This document shows, one piece after another, positions 23,001-25,965 of a DNA stretch of 25,965 nucleotides. Location: positions 1 through 25,965 of the forward strand of contig JARRJY010000042.1 in assembly GCA_037388705.1 (NCBI GenBank). Direction: 5' to 3'. A model generated the notes under the pieces. It saw only the letters and a program-made list of their open reading frames with translations, did no database searches and was not told the origin of the DNA. This DNA comes from JARRJY01 sp037388705 (lineage in GTDB: Bacteria; Pseudomonadota; Gammaproteobacteria; UBA6429; Thiohalophilaceae). The position numbers were made by a program, and so were the translations under genes. Each line of letters opens with the position of its first letter. Positions within the stretch are counted from its first letter, which is position 1.

Positions 23001-25949
23001 AGCGGGCTTAACTTCGATGGCGCCGTGAAGAATGCGGCCAACACCGTCATGGTTAGCCAGTGGGCAGGTGTTGATATCCAGAAAGGCAAGAATACCCTGC
23101 TCGTGGAAATTCGTGATGCTAACGGCAAGCTGGTCGATATGCTGCAACGCATTGTGAAGATGTCTTCATTACCGGTGCGCGCTGAACTTGTGAAAGAAAA
23201 ATCAAGATTAATTGCCGATGGCAAACAAACACCGGTGATTGCTATCCGTATGTATGATAAAGATGACCGTCCAATTCGCGAAGGTCTGGTTGGCCAGTTC
23301 TCCGTTGAACCACCACATACCGCGCAACAGGAAATCGACCTGCTACAAGACAACCCGCTGACTGGCCTGGATAACGGAGGCACCCGTTACCGTGTGGGTA
23401 AAGATGGCATTGCCCTGATCGAACTTAAACCAACGACCAGGACTGGTGAAGCTGTCATCGTATTACCACTTGAAAATCGTGAAGTTGAAATTCGCCCATG
23501 GTTACAACCTGCACAACGTGACTGGATCCTGGTTGGCCTGGCGGAAGGTACTGTTGCCAACAATACCGTTAGCGGCAACATGGAACAACTCAAGGCCGCG
23601 GATATTGAAGAAGGTACCATGTCCGATGGTCGTGTCGCGTTCTTTGCCAAGGGCAGCATCAAGGGTGAATGGTTGTTAACCCTGGCATATGACAGTGACA
23701 AGGATACCGACGAAGCCAGGCAGCGCCTGTTCCAGCAGATCGATCCGGATAGCTATTTCACGGTTTATGGTGACAAGACCACCCAGGACTACGACGCACA
23801 AAGCAGTGAAAAACTTTATATCCGCCTGGAACGTAAACAGTTCTATGCCCTGTTTGGTGACTACGATACCGGTATTACGGTAACTGAGCTGTCGCGTTAT
23901 AGCCGTTCCTTAACCGGTCTCAAGTCCGAGTTGAAAACCGATCGTTATGAATTCAACCTGTTCGCCAGTGAAACAGACCAGAACTTCATCAAGGATGAAA
24001 TCCGTGGAGATGGTACCTCTGGCCTGTATCGCCTGCGTTACCCTGAACTGATTATCAATTCAGAGAAAGTGGTTATCGAAACACGTGATCGTTTCCGTAG
24101 CGAAGTCATCCTGTCGTCAAAACCCATGTCACGTCATATCGACTACAGCATTGATTACGATGCCGGCACAATCTTCTTCAAGTCCCCGGTACCAAGCCGT
24201 GATAGCAACTTCAACCCGGTTTATATCGTTGTCGATTACGAAACTACTGCAGATGGTTCTGAAGAATGGACCTACGGTGGTCGTGGTGCAGTGCGCTTCA
24301 TGGATAACAAGCTGGAACTGGGTATCAGCCACATTAACGAAGGCAAGAGCAGCGGCGACAATACGCTAAGCGGTGTTGATACCACGATACAGCTCAGTGA
24401 ACACACAGAACTTAAGGCTGAATACGCCACCAGTAAACAGGCCAATGCAGAAAGTAAAGATGCTTACCTGGCTGAACTGTCACACATCTCCAGCAAGCAT
24501 GAAAGCAGGGTTTACTACCGTGAAACCGAATCCGGTTTTGGCCTGGGTCAACAACGAGGTAGTGAAGATGGCACGCGCAAGATAGGCCTGGAAAACCGTT
24601 ACCACATTTCCGATGCGTTCAAGTTTGATGCCAAGGTTTACCAGCAGTCCAACCTGCTTACCGAGGCCGAGCGCGAAGTGATTGAAACCAGCCTGGCTTA
24701 TGACAACAACCACTACGGCATCAATGGCGGTATCCGTAATGCTACCGATACTTACACTGATGGTAGCAAAAACCAGTCAACCCAGTTCACCCTGGGTGCG
24801 CATCAATCATTCCTGGATAACCGCCTGAAACTGCGTTTTGCCCACGACCAGTCCATCAACCATAACGAAAACGCCGACTACCCGGACCGTACCATTATCG
24901 GTGCTGATTACATGCTGAACCTGTCGACCATGCTGTTCGTTGAACAGGAATACACCAGTGGTGACAAGGAAGAAACAGAAACGACCCGTGCGGGTATGAC
25001 TGCCCGCCCATGGACCGGTGCATCCGTTAGCACGTCAGTGGAACAACAAACCAGTGAATACGGCCCACGCCTGTTTGCCAATGCTGGCCTGGTCCAGACA
25101 TGGCAGGTAAATGATAACTGGAGTATTGACGCCAGTATTGATAAGAGCAAAACCATCAGGGATCCGGGCAATACACCATTAAATGTAAACGTACCACCTG
25201 CCTCAGGTAGCAGTGAAGATTTCACCGCGGTATCACTGGGTGCAAACTACAAAGTGGAAAGCTGGAGCTGGACATCTCGCGTTGAAGTACGCGATGCCGA
25301 TAGCGAAGATAAACTGGGTATCTACAGTGGCATCGTGGGTGAACCTGCCAAGGGCCTGGGGATGTCAGCACGCCTGCAATCATTCAGAACTGAAGCCATA
25401 ACCGGTGAAGAAGGTGTACAAAGTGACCTGCGTCTTGGCCTGGTTTACCGTCCACTGGCACGAAACTGGACTGTGCTAAATCGCACGGACTTTGTCCTCG
25501 ATGAACAAACTGGCGGTGCACAGGAATTTGATAACCAGAAACTGGTGAATAACCTGTTACTCAATTACCGCGCTGCGGGTATCCAGTTCAGCCCTTACTA
25601 TGGCATCAAGTATGTTCGCGATACCATAGATAATGTCAGCTACTCGGGCACCACCGATACATTTGGCCTGGAGTTGCGCTACGATATTAACAAGCACCTG
25701 GACATTGGTGCACATGGCAGCATGTTACGTAGCCACGAACATAACCAGCATGAATACTCCTACGGCCTGTCACTCGGCTTTAACCTGGCAACCAACATGT
25801 GGCTAAGCGTGGGTTATAACTGGGATGGTTTTGAAGATGATGACTTCTCAATGTCAGGTTACAAAGCAGAAGGCGCCTACCTGAAACTGCGCTTCAAGTT
25901 TGACCAGCAATCCGTGCGCGAAGCGGCAGACTGGTTCAATAAAAATTAA
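20070..25949 (+). CDS. Giant outer-membrane anchor protein: DUF11, SdrD-like, OmpA-like, Ig-like and beta-barrel domains
   Basis: From ATG 20070 there are 1,959 residues; ATG 20145 (1,934) and TTG 19992 are alternatives and none has a clear ribosome-binding site except GGTGAT before the TTG. An unusually long signal peptide ends at VVHA (A56). The mature start VPAGTVINNTATATY echoes the neighbours. Domains: DUF11 about 389-513; SdrD-B/carboxypeptidase-regulatory-like about 524-630 (GVRIYLEDGTYVVTDEQG); OmpA-like peptidoglycan-binding about 779-880 (VTGHTDNVPV, LSIARAQSV, NRRVELL); invasin-type Ig about 1032-1137 (LIADGKQTPVIAIRMYD); and from about 1150 a long run of alternating strands to the end, typical of an outer-membrane barrel, with SRHIDYSIDYDAGTIFFKSP. 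The last residues follow a YLKLRFKFD strand. It probably anchors the cluster's proteins to the outer membrane and cell wall. Confidence 0.85.
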   Translation: MKQRTTKLSIQADRSTGFNQQAGLLMAVRNTLRSYEQAGFWLLLISLLMLPIVVHAVPAGTVINNTATATYNGATTSNSNTVTTTTVIVSTPSMIEFLQYAPASGAAQNVPVAITQYSTSGTTAGPFTPMAPPTPAGSATPINLAAPVPLVPATTYHQGEPIFIRLTDIDQNVDATTAETVMVTLTVAATGDTEVLLLTETGPNTGVFTGYIQSYIGATTPTAANPANGQLGLQTEAIIAGNYVDVVDGTDTSADSVLVDPFGIVFDSSNGLPVNGAQVTIINNATGLPATVYDDDGITPFPSTVTTGDAALSFAPGQYRFPFVAPGTYRLDVVPPATHNAPSVVPEAILQTLPGAPFAIDTQASYALPFVINPGPALEIDIPVDPTANSFFLTKDVNKTVAAVGDLLQYRLTLNNNSGAVATAPQVIDTLPVGLRYRIDSTTVNGSSVADPVISADGRTLTFTLNDMADGDIVDIRYVVDIAVGTHAGDAINTAIANANGGALVSNQASARVRIKEDFLRNKNILMGRVIADNCEAPADKPAEGLEGVRIYLEDGTYVVTDEQGMFHIEGVKPGSHVVQMDLDSLAPHYEPIICDEHTRFAGRAISRFVDLQGGALWRTDFHVKKLPPPKTDVTLSLTSGVDKHIATYHLGMKGGNMKLDNIRLMVSLPKGANYLPGTSVLDNQAIDDPEVKGQVLIYKLGEVNAAWEKQLNFLAKVTVDGEPGKMPSKAFMLFNTPSKRNQRTPVVDTVMKRLRHEQGLRGKLSPKFESFSARLTPDDKAAIRQVADRVRDHKVIRIEVTGHTDNVPVNPRSKSKFADNLALSIARAQSVGEYLVKELELPEDALTVHGKGATEPLASNLTAAGRAENRRVELLIITETMLDASRLKDITTLNNIEVEVEGAWKNQPPADRKTSPEEVRLTTKPDYNKAWVEAARPDYEILWPPKDYNPSIASIKIAVKHDPAHRVTLKLNDEPVSGLNFDGAVKNAANTVMVSQWAGVDIQKGKNTLLVEIRDANGKLVDMLQRIVKMSSLPVRAELVKEKSRLIADGKQTPVIAIRMYDKDDRPIREGLVGQFSVEPPHTAQQEIDLLQDNPLTGLDNGGTRYRVGKDGIALIELKPTTRTGEAVIVLPLENREVEIRPWLQPAQRDWILVGLAEGTVANNTVSGNMEQLKAADIEEGTMSDGRVAFFAKGSIKGEWLLTLAYDSDKDTDEARQRLFQQIDPDSYFTVYGDKTTQDYDAQSSEKLYIRLERKQFYALFGDYDTGITVTELSRYSRSLTGLKSELKTDRYEFNLFASETDQNFIKDEIRGDGTSGLYRLRYPELIINSEKVVIETRDRFRSEVILSSKPMSRHIDYSIDYDAGTIFFKSPVPSRDSNFNPVYIVVDYETTADGSEEWTYGGRGAVRFMDNKLELGISHINEGKSSGDNTLSGVDTTIQLSEHTELKAEYATSKQANAESKDAYLAELSHISSKHESRVYYRETESGFGLGQQRGSEDGTRKIGLENRYHISDAFKFDAKVYQQSNLLTEAEREVIETSLAYDNNHYGINGGIRNATDTYTDGSKNQSTQFTLGAHQSFLDNRLKLRFAHDQSINHNENADYPDRTIIGADYMLNLSTMLFVEQEYTSGDKEETETTRAGMTARPWTGASVSTSVEQQTSEYGPRLFANAGLVQTWQVNDNWSIDASIDKSKTIRDPGNTPLNVNVPPASGSSEDFTAVSLGANYKVESWSWTSRVEVRDADSEDKLGIYSGIVGEPAKGLGMSARLQSFRTEAITGEEGVQSDLRLGLVYRPLARNWTVLNRTDFVLDEQTGGAQEFDNQKLVNNLLLNYRAAGIQFSPYYGIKYVRDTIDNVSYSGTTDTFGLELRYDINKHLDIGAHGSMLRSHEHNQHEYSYGLSLGFNLATNMWLSVGYNWDGFEDDDFSMSGYKAEGAYLKLRFKFDQQSVREAADWFNKN

Positions 25950-25965
25950 TTAAATGGCTATTTAC

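Overview
The window looks like a chromosomal piece of a gammaproteobacterium of moderate GC. The best evidence is the linked order CoA-binding protein, dapF, DUF484 and xerC, a conserved gammaproteobacterial arrangement. A run of five N (3584-3588) shows that this is a draft or scaffolded assembly. I see no rRNA, tRNA, CRISPR array, transposon or phage gene. Genus-level placement is not possible from the sequence alone.

Layout. (1) 1-3356, minus strand: a TetR regulator cut by the window edge, with a candidate operator upstream, then a tight housekeeping operon (CoA-binding protein, dapF, DUF484, xerC). (2) 3608-6062, plus strand: an encapsulated-ferritin-like protein with no targeting tail and no encapsulin beside it, a tiny unrecognised ORF, and a TetR-controlled module (TetR, four-helix diiron protein, 77-residue HMA-like protein). 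The same 18-bp palindromic operator precedes both the TetR gene and the diiron gene, and the module ends in a clear rho-independent terminator. (3) 6067-9942, minus strand: a candidate sulfur/amino-acid operon: DsrE-like protein, PLP decarboxylase, cysteine synthase fused to glutaredoxin, and a small membrane protein. Divergent from it lies a CadC-type winged-helix/TolB-like/TPR regulator (10092-11669). (4) 11780-13237, plus strand: a small Cys-rich lipoprotein and an SGNH-hydrolase-like lipoprotein. (5) 13238-25949, plus strand: an unusual surface-protein cluster. Its AT-rich upstream region has a perfect-core CRP site and a multi-stem leader RNA. Three secreted DUF11-type proteins follow, then a protein of about 1,950 residues carrying DUF11, SdrD-B-like, OmpA-like and invasin-Ig-like domains and a predicted C-terminal outer-membrane beta-barrel.

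How the parts may work together. The last cluster is the best candidate for an undescribed system. All four proteins have Sec signal peptides. Three of them start, once mature, with a related beta-strand (pattern G-T/A-...-NTATV-x-Y), and the three smaller ones share a C-terminal signature (I-x-F/Y-S-x-(D/N)-(D/N/G)-G-x-(T/S)-W/Y ... TNIR). The giant fourth protein has the features of an outer-membrane and peptidoglycan anchor. No chaperone/usher, sortase or type I secretion gene is visible. This suggests a surface layer or appendage made of DUF11 subunits on a barrel platform, under CRP and RNA-leader control. The assembly hypothesis is inference; the domain pattern, shared motifs and regulatory palindromes are read directly from the sequence.
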